This document shows positions 1-6,193 of a stretch of DNA of 18,648 nucleotides, piece after piece; position 1 is the first letter of the stretch, and each line of letters opens with the position of its first letter. A model generated the notes under the pieces. That model did no database searches. It saw nothing but the letters and a program-made list of their open reading frames with translations, and had not been told where the DNA came from. The stretch is taken from NCBI GenBank assembly GCA_964385305.1, contig CAYLOP010000052.1, positions 1-18,648 on the forward strand, read 5' to 3'. The position numbers and the translations under genes are program-made. Origin of the DNA: CAYLOP01 sp964385305. GTDB lineage: Bacteria > Chloroflexota > Anaerolineae > Anaerolineales > E44-bin32.

Positions 1-1294
1 GTCGGGCGACCTCACCCTGAATAACGTGACCCTCTTCGACGGCATCGCCATCGAGCCGACGGACGTCACGATTCTCGTGAGCAATTCCGGCGGTGCGATC
101 TACAACGCCGGCCGGGTGGCGGTCAACAACAGCCTCATCCACGACAACCGTGCCATGATCAAGGGCGGCGGGATCTACAACGCGAGCTCGGGCGCCCTGT
201 ACATCAGCGCCTCAACCATCCGAGGCAACAGCGCCAACATCGGTAACGTACCGGGTGAGATCGGCGGGGGCATCTATAACGAGGGCAATGCAGAGATCGT
301 CGACAGCACGATCGCCGGCAATAAAGCCACCCAGTCTGGCGGCGGCATCGGCAACAGCGGGAACATGCATATCTTCAACAGCACCATCTCGGGGAACGCA
401 ACCTCGATGGCCATGATCGTCAATGGACCTGCCATCGTCAACAGCGGGACCGTGGAGATCCGCTACACAACCATCACCGACAATCACGGGAGCTCAACCC
501 CTGGCGGTGAGGCGGTGTTTTCGGTGCTCGACACGATAACGTTCGAGAATTCCATCGTCGCGATGAATTCGCTGGGGGATTGCAGCATTCCTGCCGCCAG
601 CATCATCGGCGCCAACCTGGACAGCGACGGCTCCTGTCACGGGTTTACGATGACAGACGATCCAAAACTCGATCCGCTGGCCGATAACGGCGGGCCTACG
701 TACACACACGCGCTCCAGCCGGACAGCCCGGCGATCGATGCCGCACTCGGAAGTTGCCCGCCTGCGGATCAGCGCGGCAAGGTCCGACCGCAAGGCCCCG
801 CCTGCGACCTGGGCGCCTACGAAGCCGGCCCCAGCACTTTGCCCGCGCCGACCGATACGCCGACGCCGCCACCAACCCCATCGCCGCCGCCGTCACCGAC
901 ATTCCCGCCGACGGAAACGTATACGCCGACCCCTGTCTACTGCGACTACGCGGCATTGAAGAACGCGAACTGCCGCGCGAGCGATTACACAGAATCCGCG
1001 CTGATCGCCATTCTGATGAAGGGGGAGATGGCCAGGCTGATTGCGCTGAACCCGGAGTACACGCACGGCCGATTCGAGTTGGCCTCCGGGGAGCAGTGCT
1101 GGATCTGGCTCGGGTTGATGGGCGGGGAGGAGAACCCGTTCGGTGTGTGCGGCGTGCCGGTGATCGACCCGCCGCCGCCGCCCACGAAGACCCCGACGCC
1201 GGTGTGCAGCCCGAATATGACCAAGGATGCCTGTATTGCCAGCGGCGGGACCTGGTTTATAGGTGCTGCTGCGGCTGTCTGTGTCTGTCCGTGA
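1..1294 (+). CDS. Secreted right-handed beta-helix surface protein, 3' part
   Basis: The reading frame is open from base 2 with no stop, and a GTG at 26 lies inside a beta-helix strand (SGDLTLNNVTLFDG), so the gene begins before the window. Counting residues from that GTG, about 1-200 are parallel beta-helix turns with repeated GGGIYN and ST(I)xGN motifs. At about 215-268 comes the pattern NGGPTYTHAL, SPAIDAA, DQRGK, ACDLGAYE, which matches the C-terminal part of choice-of-anchor Q proteins. Two Pro/Thr-rich linkers (about 270-305 and 382-393) flank a compact Cys-containing module (YCDY, NCRASDY, EQCWIWLGL, VCGVPV), and a short Cys-rich tail ends in VCVCP. Such proteins are exported and often bind or cleave polysaccharide, but no catalytic site is visible. 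It is probably an adhesin or glycan-binding surface protein. A hairpin follows the stop at 1312-1344. Confidence 0.8.
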   Translation, partial: SGDLTLNNVTLFDGIAIEPTDVTILVSNSGGAIYNAGRVAVNNSLIHDNRAMIKGGGIYNASSGALYISASTIRGNSANIGNVPGEIGGGIYNEGNAEIVDSTIAGNKATQSGGGIGNSGNMHIFNSTISGNATSMAMIVNGPAIVNSGTVEIRYTTITDNHGSSTPGGEAVFSVLDTITFENSIVAMNSLGDCSIPAASIIGANLDSDGSCHGFTMTDDPKLDPLADNGGPTYTHALQPDSPAIDAALGSCPPADQRGKVRPQGPACDLGAYEAGPSTLPAPTDTPTPPPTPSPPPSPTFPPTETYTPTPVYCDYAALKNANCRASDYTESALIAILMKGEMARLIALNPEYTHGRFELASGEQCWIWLGLMGGEENPFGVCGVPVIDPPPPPTKTPTPVCSPNMTKDACIASGGTWFIGAAAAVCVCP

Positions 1295-1311
1295 TGGAAA
1301 GGATGTAGATC

Positions 1312-1344
1312 GATCCCGCGCCGGCGAGGGGCAGGTGCGGGATC
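1312..1344. terminator. Hairpin after the beta-helix gene
   Basis: GATCCCGC (1312-1319) and GCGGGATC (1337-1344) form a perfect 8-bp inverted repeat with a 17-nt loop, 17 nt after the beta-helix stop codon. It also lies 7 nt beyond the stop of the decayed minus-strand peptidase, so it may once have served both directions. The T-tract (catttgattt) is weak, so a Rho-independent terminator is plausible but not certain. Confidence 0.4.
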
Positions 1345-1351
1345 ATTTGAT

Positions 1352-1564
1352 TTACCGAGGTTCGCGGTCGAGGATCAGCAGCAGATCGTGCAGCGCGGAT
1401 GCGATGGCGACCAGCTTGGTCGGATCGGCCAGCTACGGCGCATCCTTCGGTGTATGGGCGTTTTCCACAAGGATGTGCATGAAGCGCTCCGACGTGATCG
1501 CCAGTGATGGAACCCCGTTCATGAGGAACAGCCCGTGATCGCCTTGATACCAGGGTGGGGGGGT
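1352..1564 (-). pseudogene. Decayed C-terminal end of an M28-family metallopeptidase
   Basis: One minus-strand frame reads PPWYQGDHGLFLMNG, then VPSLAITSERFMHILVENAH, then TPKDAP, a stop (TAG at 1435-1433), then LADPTKLVAIASALHDLLLI and a final TAA at 1354-1352. The order D-H, 'G-P-x-xA-I-T-S-E', 'HTPKDTP', 'VD..KLV.IA.AL.DLL' is that of the end of M28 (aminopeptidase Y/S-like) peptidases, where the His of HTPKD is in the metal site. The frame is closed upstream by a stop at 1576-1574. A run of seven G at 1557-1563 (plus strand) lies just where the frame is lost, which suggests a frameshift. No intact N-terminal part exists nearby, so this is a relic. Alternative: chance resemblance, unlikely given the continuous motif order. 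Confidence 0.65.
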
Positions 1565-1754
1565 TGCCCTGGATCATGTCCTTCCCGGGCCTTATACGGC
1601 CGCTAGATCGCTCCTGTAAGGTCTGGTTGGCAGTTTGCAGGTGGGTTATGCGATGTATACGGTGTCGCCGTACAAGTAGCCGGCGTCGTATAGGTTGATC
1701 CCCAGCACGACCGCTGCAAATTGCAGGGCACCCTTGTCTACCGAACTGTATTGT
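1565..1754. other. Gene-free stretch with no recognised feature
   Basis: The stretch between the peptidase relic and the binding-protein promoter region has no plausible gene. A minus-strand mini-frame (1762-1646, 38 codons beginning MIQQYSSVDKGALQF) has no visible ribosome binding site and resembles no family I know. It may be more eroded coding sequence. I see no riboswitch or repeat here. Confidence 0.4.
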
Positions 1755-1774
1755 TGTATCATAAAAACTATACA
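1755..1774 (+). promoter_or_regulatory. Possible -10 box and small dyad before the transporter operon
   Basis: TATACA at 1769-1774 could be a -10 box, but no good -35 stands 16-18 nt upstream. TGTAT (1755-1759) and ATACA (1770-1774) form an inverted repeat with 10 nt between the arms, overlapping the putative -10, as an operator would. The operon encodes its own GntR-type regulator, so autoregulation here is conceivable. The arms are only 5 bp, so chance is a real alternative. A GGAG ribosome binding site follows about 9 nt before the ATG at 1798. Confidence 0.25.
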
Positions 1775-1797
1775 TTGTTGTTTACGGAGACCTCACC

Positions 1798-2967
1798 ATG
1801 ACAAAAAGACACCTCACGTTGCTTCTCGCCGGGCTGCTTATAGCCGGGTTGCTTTTAGGTGCCTGCGCGCCAAAGAGCACGCCTGAACCTACCAAGCCGC
1901 CGACCGAGCCAAGCGCGGTCCCGCCTACCGGGGCGCCGCCACCCGAGCCGGCGCCGACCGAATCCCAGGCTTTCACGCTCGTCGATGCGCTGGGCCGGGA
2001 AGTCCAATTCGATGTGCCTCCAGTGCGCATCGTCCTCTCCGGAAAAGGCGCATGGATGCCTGGGAATGCACTCTACCTCTTCCCTGAAGCGGTGGATCGC
2101 GTGCTGGCCATAGAGGAACGCCGCGGCAGCGAGAGCACTTTCCTGCCGCTCTTAGATCCCGGCTTCGATGACAAGCCGCATCTCGAGCAGGATTCCGCTG
2201 CGGAGCAGATCGCCCCGCTGCAGCCCGACGCCATCGTTCTCAAGAGCTACATGGCGGAAAATCTGGGCGAACCGTTAGAGAAGTTGGGTTTCCCAGTGGT
2301 GTATGTGGATCTGGAAACGCCCGACCAGTTCTTCCGTGACATCAACACGCTGGGTCAACTGTTCGGGAACCCGAGCAGGGCGGAGGAGATCACCCGTTTT
2401 TACCAGGAGCGCCTGCAAAAGATCAGCGCTGCACTGGAGGGCCTCGAAGAGGCCGACAAGCCGGATACGCTCGTCCTGCAGTATCTCACCACGGGTGAGG
2501 AGAGCGCTTTTAAAGTGCCTCCCGCCTCATGGATGCAGACTTTGCAGGTTATCACCGCCGGCGGCAATCCGATCTGGACCGAGACCGCCGAGACCGGAGG
2601 CTGGACGGTAGTGAACATCGAGCAGATCGCCGCCTGGGACGCGGATAAAATTTTCCTGATCGCCTTCCGCGCCGACCCCGATGCACTGGTGGAAGAGCTG
2701 AAGGCCGACCCCATGTGGCAGGCCATGCGTGCCGTTCAGGAAGGCGAACTCTATGCTTTCCCGGCCGACCTGTATGGTTGGGATCTGGCTGATCCACGCT
2801 GGATTATGGGCATGACCTGGGCCGCAACGGTGCTGCACCCCGACCGCTTCGCCGACGTGGACCTTACGCAGGAGATCTACGCTTTTTACGGCCAGATGTA
2901 TGGCATGGATGAGGCCGCAGTGGATGCTTTCATCCTGCCCGCACTGATGGGCAGTTTCCCTCAATAA
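1798..2967 (+). CDS. ABC transporter substrate-binding lipoprotein, possible molybdate/tungstate (MolA-like)
   Basis: Predicted extracytoplasmic binding lipoprotein of a type II ABC importer (389 aa). The N-terminus MTKRH plus a hydrophobic stretch ends in the lipobox LLGAC, with Cys23 the likely lipidated residue. A Pro/Glu/Thr-rich spacer (24-57) follows, then a PF01497-type (Fe/B12/molybdate) binding domain: VDALGREVQFDVPPVRIV at the start, 'AAEQIAPLQPDAIVL', and 'ALEELKADPMWQAMRAVQEGELY'-like text near the end (here LVEELKADPMWQAM). Length is normal for the family. The start is fixed by ACGGAG upstream and the correct signal peptide. It heads an operon with permease, ATPase and regulator. 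PF01497 does not reveal the substrate; iron-siderophore, cobalamin and molybdate/tungstate members exist. The oxyanion guess rests on the regulator at 4908. A strong hairpin separates it from the permease. Confidence 0.9.
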   Translation: MTKRHLTLLLAGLLIAGLLLGACAPKSTPEPTKPPTEPSAVPPTGAPPPEPAPTESQAFTLVDALGREVQFDVPPVRIVLSGKGAWMPGNALYLFPEAVDRVLAIEERRGSESTFLPLLDPGFDDKPHLEQDSAAEQIAPLQPDAIVLKSYMAENLGEPLEKLGFPVVYVDLETPDQFFRDINTLGQLFGNPSRAEEITRFYQERLQKISAALEGLEEADKPDTLVLQYLTTGEESAFKVPPASWMQTLQVITAGGNPIWTETAETGGWTVVNIEQIAAWDADKIFLIAFRADPDALVEELKADPMWQAMRAVQEGELYAFPADLYGWDLADPRWIMGMTWAATVLHPDRFADVDLTQEIYAFYGQMYGMDEAAVDAFILPALMGSFPQ

Positions 2968-3018
2968 CCGGATTGTAAGATCTGGAGGATGCCTGGACTG
3001 ACTTTCGACAAACCTGGC

Positions 3019-3050
3019 GCAGCCGCCTGCCGCACGCGGGAGGCGGCTGC
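3019..3050 (+). promoter_or_regulatory. Strong intercistronic hairpin between binding protein and permease
   Basis: GCAGCCGCCT (3019-3028) and AGGCGGCTGC (3041-3050) are perfect 10-bp arms. Inside them CCG/CGG can extend the stem after a G-G mismatch, leaving a tetraloop (CACG). No T-tract follows (taagaccata), so it is not a classical terminator. It may stabilise the upstream mRNA or attenuate read-through, giving more binding protein than membrane components, a common arrangement in importer operons. Confidence 0.5.
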
Positions 3051-3086
3051 TAAGACCATAGATCGACTTCATAGTATGATATTGAC

Positions 3087-4115
3087 GTGGCTCAAACTGT
3101 AGAACAACGCGAGCTTAGCGAGGCGAGTACGAGTCCTGCGCGGCGCTTTCTCTGGCTTGGCGGGCTCGTCGTTTTGGCTTTGCTGGTATCGCTTTTCATA
3201 GGGCGCTACCCTGCGCCCTATTGGATGCCCTTCTCTCGGCTCATGGAAGACGAACTGGCCCAGCGTCTGGTGCTGCAATTACGCCTGCCGAGAATCCTGA
3301 CCGCCTTCCTGATGGGCATGGCGCTGTCGGCAGCTGGCGCCGCCATGCAGATGATTTTCCGTAACCCGCTGGTTAGCCCTGGTTTCCTGGGTGTTTCCCA
3401 AGGTGCAGCCTTCGGCGCGGCATTCAGCATCATCTTCCTGAGTAAAACCCCAATGCTGGTGGAGATCAGTGCAGCTTGCTTTGCCTTTTCTGGATTGATG
3501 ATCTCCTATCTACTGGCGGAGAACATTCGTGTCGGCGATTGGGTACTGCGCCTTGTATTGGCCGGCATTGCCACCTCGGCTCTTTTCTCCTCAGGTGTGG
3601 GGATTTTAAAATATCTAGCCGATCCACTGCGTGAGCTCCCGGATATCGTCTTCTGGATGCTGGGCGGCCTGTGGTCGGTCACCTGGGAGGACCTGGTGGC
3701 CATACTTCCCATTGTGGCACCCAGCCTTTTGGTGCTCTATCTCATGCGTTGGCGGATAAACCTGCTTGCGCTGCGGGATGAAACCGCTTTCTCCCTGGGT
3801 GCTTCGCCGCGCCCCGAGCGGGCTGTGGTCCTGGTTGCAGCTGTGGCAGCTACAGCCGCGGTAGTGGCCGTCGCAGGCGTGGTCGGCTGGGTAGGGCTGA
3901 TCGTGCCGCACATGGCCCGCTGGCTGGTCGGCTCTGATACCCAACGCGCTCTGCCGGCAGCAATGCTCATCGGCGGGGTCTTCGCCATGCTGTGCGATAA
4001 CCTGGCTCGCACCCTGCGCGCTGGGGAGATCCCGCTCGGGGTGGTGACATCCCTGGCCGGGGCGCTGATCTTCATCTTGATGTTCCTGAGCCACAATTTA
4101 CGGGTGAGGAGATGA
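3087..4115 (+). CDS. FecCD/BtuC-family ABC transporter permease
   Basis: Membrane subunit of the importer (342 aa, normal for the family, about ten transmembrane helices expected). TM1 is near residues 18-40 (FLWLGGLVVLALLVSLFIG). Family signatures are LQLRLPRILTAFLMGMALS, AAMQMIFRNPLVSPGFLGVSQGA and, near the end, GVVGWVGLIVPHMARWLVGS and GEIPLGVVTSLAGA. The GTG at 3087 is the only start that keeps TM1; an in-frame stop lies at 3072-3074, and no clear Shine-Dalgarno is visible, so translation may be weak or coupled. The gene ends in an ATGA overlap with the ATPase. MolB, BtuC and FhuB/FecD belong to the same family, so sequence alone does not give the substrate. Confidence 0.92.
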   Translation: MAQTVEQRELSEASTSPARRFLWLGGLVVLALLVSLFIGRYPAPYWMPFSRLMEDELAQRLVLQLRLPRILTAFLMGMALSAAGAAMQMIFRNPLVSPGFLGVSQGAAFGAAFSIIFLSKTPMLVEISAACFAFSGLMISYLLAENIRVGDWVLRLVLAGIATSALFSSGVGILKYLADPLRELPDIVFWMLGGLWSVTWEDLVAILPIVAPSLLVLYLMRWRINLLALRDETAFSLGASPRPERAVVLVAAVAATAAVVAVAGVVGWVGLIVPHMARWLVGSDTQRALPAAMLIGGVFAMLCDNLARTLRAGEIPLGVVTSLAGALIFILMFLSHNLRVRR

Positions 4116-4915
4116 GCGCGATCGCTTTACACGAGGTATGGTTCCGCTACAACAGTGCGAGTGAGCCTGCCCTGCGCGGCCTCTCGCTCGAGATCCCGCC
4201 GGCCTGCGTGTTCGGCATTCTGGGCCCCAACGGTTCTGGAAAAACGACCCTGCTTTATCTGCTGCTTGGTCTGCACACACCCCAGGGTGGCACTGTCCTG
4301 ATCGACGGCCAGCCCCATCTTGGGATGCCTAAAGGCGACTCCAGCCGTCTGATGGGGCTGGTCCCCGAACGTGAGCATGTCCCCTTTGATTTCCCAGTGT
4401 CCGACTATGTGCTGCTGGGCCGGGCGCCTCATCTGGGACTGCTGCAACGGCCTGGGCGCCAGGATCGAGAGGCAGCACAGGCTGCGTTGGAAGCCACCGG
4501 CATCGCCCATCTGGCGGCTCGTCCTTTCCCATCCCTGAGCGGCGGAGAGCGCCAACTGACCACCCTGGCACGTGCGCTGGCGCAGAAGCCGCGCATCCTT
4601 CTGCTGGATGAGCCGACCTCCCATCTCGATCTCAGCAATAAAGACCGTGTGCTGCGGGTCATCCGCGCCCTGCGCGATGAAGGCGTGACCGTGGTGCTCA
4701 CAACCCACGATCCTAACGGTGACACCGCTGTTACGGATCACGTAGCTTTGATGCGTGAAGGATCCATTGTCGCTGCCGGACCCACGCGGCAAGTTTTAAC
4801 CGCACAGAACCTCTCCACTGCCTATGGGCTGCCAGTGCAGGTTATTTATATACAGGGACGCCCGGTGGTACTCACGCCGCTGGGTGAAGAGGTACAGGGA
4901 GAGTCATATGTCTGA
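4112..4915 (+). CDS. FecE/BtuD-type ABC transporter ATP-binding protein
   Basis: Cytoplasmic ATPase that powers the importer (267 aa). Visible motifs: Walker A GPNGSGKTT (38-46), ABC signature LSGGERQ (142-148), Walker B ILLLDEP with catalytic Glu167, D-loop SHLD, and the H-loop His199 in TTHD. PFDFPVSDYVLLGRAPHLG is typical of the FecE/BtuD/ZnuC-like subgroup in which a position equivalent to 'V..GR' precedes the signature. Its ATG overlaps the permease stop (ATGA), and its last 8 nt overlap the regulator's start, so the three cytoplasm- and membrane-side genes are probably translationally coupled. All key residues are present, so it should be active. Confidence 0.95.
   Translation: MSAIALHEVWFRYNSASEPALRGLSLEIPPACVFGILGPNGSGKTTLLYLLLGLHTPQGGTVLIDGQPHLGMPKGDSSRLMGLVPEREHVPFDFPVSDYVLLGRAPHLGLLQRPGRQDREAAQAALEATGIAHLAARPFPSLSGGERQLTTLARALAQKPRILLLDEPTSHLDLSNKDRVLRVIRALRDEGVTVVLTTHDPNGDTAVTDHVALMREGSIVAAGPTRQVLTAQNLSTAYGLPVQVIYIQGRPVVLTPLGEEVQGESYV
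4896..4903 (+). promoter_or_regulatory. Ribosome binding site that sets the regulator start
   Basis: AGGGAGAG ends 4 nt before the ATG at 4908 and lies within the ATPase gene. It supports starting the regulator at MSETALY rather than at an in-frame ATG 84 nt upstream, which would add an implausible basic extension ahead of the GntR domain. Confidence 0.6.
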
Positions 4916-6005
4916 GACAGCCCTTTATAAGCGCATCGCCGAATCGATTCGGCAGCGCATTCTTTCCGGCGACCTGCGTCCCGGCGATAGTTTGCTGGCC
5001 GTGCGCGCTATGGCCCTAGAGTGGGATTGCACCCCAGGGACTGTACAGCGAGCTTACCGTGAGTTGGCCGATCAAGGCATCGTGGAGTGCCGCCCCGGGC
5101 AGGGCAGCCGAGTGATTTCTCCGATCACCAATAGAGTCCATGCGCCGCTGCGGCAACTCGGCCTCGTGAACCAGGCGGAAGCCTTTCTGTTGGAAGTACT
5201 ACCACAGGGTTACAGCCCCAGCGAGGTTGAGCGTGCGCTTCGTATTGCGCTCGATCGCTGGCGCGCCGCGCCGGCGGAGAAAGCTGAAGGACCCTCGGTC
5301 GCGCTGCGCTTCGTCGGCAGCCATGACCCGGCAGTCTCGTTGCTCGAGGCGCACTTCGCCGATCGCTCCCCCGAATTGGAAATGCAGATCACCTACCGGG
5401 GAAGTTTGGGGGGCTTAATCGCCCTGGCACGCGGCGAGGCCGACCTGGCCGGTTGCCACCTGTGGGACCAGGAGACCGACAGCTACAACGAGCCCTTTGT
5501 CCGTCGACTGCTGCCCGGTCAGCGCATGGCGCTGCTCACCCTGGCCCACCGTCGGCTAGGGTTGATTGTCTCTCCGGGAAACCCGAGGGGCATCCAGAGC
5601 CTGGAAGACCTTGCCCGTTCAGAACTACGATTCATCAACCGCCAGGTAGGAGCCGGCACCCGTGTGTGGCTGGACGCACAATTGGGGCGTATGAATCTAC
5701 CAGCCGAGCAGATCGCAGGCTACGAGATTGAAGCGCAGACCCATTCAGAGGTTGCACGCGCGGTGGCAGAAGGCGTTGTTGACGTTGGTTTAGGGGTGGA
5801 GGCTGCGGCGCTGGCCTACAACCTGGACTTCGTGTTGCTGGCCGTCGAGCGCTACGATCTGGTCGTACCTGAGGACGTCTGGGAACGGTCCGCGCTGGGG
5901 GAGATTGTCGGATGGCTGGATTCGGAAGAGGGTCGGAATGCCATCGAAGGACTGGGCGGCTATGATGTTCGGGAGACCGGGCAGGTGCGCTGGTTGCATT
6001 CGTGA
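4908..6005 (+). CDS. GntR-type regulator fused to a periplasmic-binding-protein-like sensor domain
   Basis: Predicted one-component transcription factor (365 aa). Residues 1-71 are a GntR winged helix (LYKRIAESIRQRILSGDLRP, then TPGTVQRAYRELADQGIVEC and a RPGQGSRVIS wing). A helical linker spans about 80-120. From about 130 to 345 it carries a PBP_like (PF12727) domain: GSLGGLIALARGEADLAGCHL, SLEDLARSELRFINRQVGAGTR (about 233-254), GYEIEAQTHSEVARAVAEGV (about 271-290), DVGLGVEAAA, ERYDLVVPE. This domain also occurs next to MoeA and ModE-like HTH domains and is thought to bind molybdate or tungstate. It is the last gene of the importer operon and overlaps the ATPase by 8 nt. I infer that it senses the transported ligand in the cytoplasm and controls its own operon. 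What ligand binds is not shown by sequence. Confidence 0.88.
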   Translation: MSETALYKRIAESIRQRILSGDLRPGDSLLAVRAMALEWDCTPGTVQRAYRELADQGIVECRPGQGSRVISPITNRVHAPLRQLGLVNQAEAFLLEVLPQGYSPSEVERALRIALDRWRAAPAEKAEGPSVALRFVGSHDPAVSLLEAHFADRSPELEMQITYRGSLGGLIALARGEADLAGCHLWDQETDSYNEPFVRRLLPGQRMALLTLAHRRLGLIVSPGNPRGIQSLEDLARSELRFINRQVGAGTRVWLDAQLGRMNLPAEQIAGYEIEAQTHSEVARAVAEGVVDVGLGVEAAALAYNLDFVLLAVERYDLVVPEDVWERSALGEIVGWLDSEEGRNAIEGLGGYDVRETGQVRWLHS

Positions 6006-6088
6006 GACTGACACAGGCGCCCACGCTTTCTGGCATTGTAAGAGAATCTGGCCATAACCTTTTCGGTGACCGTAAGATATGGGCACAA

Positions 6089-6114
6089 ACACCTCTGCAA
6101 TAACGCGGAGGTGT
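6089..6114. terminator. Bidirectional terminator between convergent genes
   Basis: ACACCTCTGC (6089-6098) pairs with GCGGAGGTGT (6105-6114): 10 bp including one G-U, with a 6-nt loop. GTTT follows on the plus strand. On the minus strand the same stem is followed by TTTGTG. It lies 83 nt after the regulator stop and 79 nt after the stop of the minus-strand SHMT-like gene, so it can serve both. The rest of 6006-6193 shows nothing else I recognise. Confidence 0.6.
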
Positions 6115-6193
6115 GTTTATGATAAACCGACATTCTCTACCAATAAGCGTCTGATAGCTTTTATAAAGAAAGACTAGGTGTGCTCTGCTTGTT

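Noticed and set aside
840..930. Repetitive CCG/ACC-rich tract as a tandem repeat or CRISPR-like array
   Set aside because: The bases encode an irregular Pro/Thr linker. No regular repeat unit or spacer pattern exists.
754..1308. Arg-rich plus-strand frame inside the beta-helix gene
   Set aside because: It overlaps the real frame, whose beta-helix and anchor-Q motifs are clear. Typical GC-rich alternative frame.
1257..1775. 172-codon minus-strand frame across the gap after the beta-helix gene
   Set aside because: It is Arg/Pro-rich, has no ribosome binding site, and the recognisable peptidase motifs lie in a different frame. It is a by-product of the relic sequence.
1600..1797. Cobalamin or other riboswitch upstream of the binding-protein gene
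   Set aside because: I could find no conserved core (such as the B12-box) and no paired structure beyond the short dyad.
2989..3102. Small 37-codon plus-strand frame (starts MPGLTFDKPG) between binding protein and permease
   Set aside because: GGAGG abuts the ATG with no spacing, the frame runs through the hairpin and overlaps the permease start, and the product resembles nothing.
4127..4792. 221-codon minus-strand frame opposite the ATPase gene
   Set aside because: It is a shadow of a gene with all ABC motifs, and its own composition is unlike a real protein.
1798..4915. Calling the importer a cobalamin or iron-siderophore system
   Set aside because: The subunit families fit these too, but no B12 or iron genes adjoin, and the PBP_like regulator points to an oxyanion. 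Left open, not asserted.
6000..6193. tRNA or small RNA in the convergent gap
   Set aside because: Only the terminator hairpin was found; no cloverleaf or other structured RNA pattern was seen.
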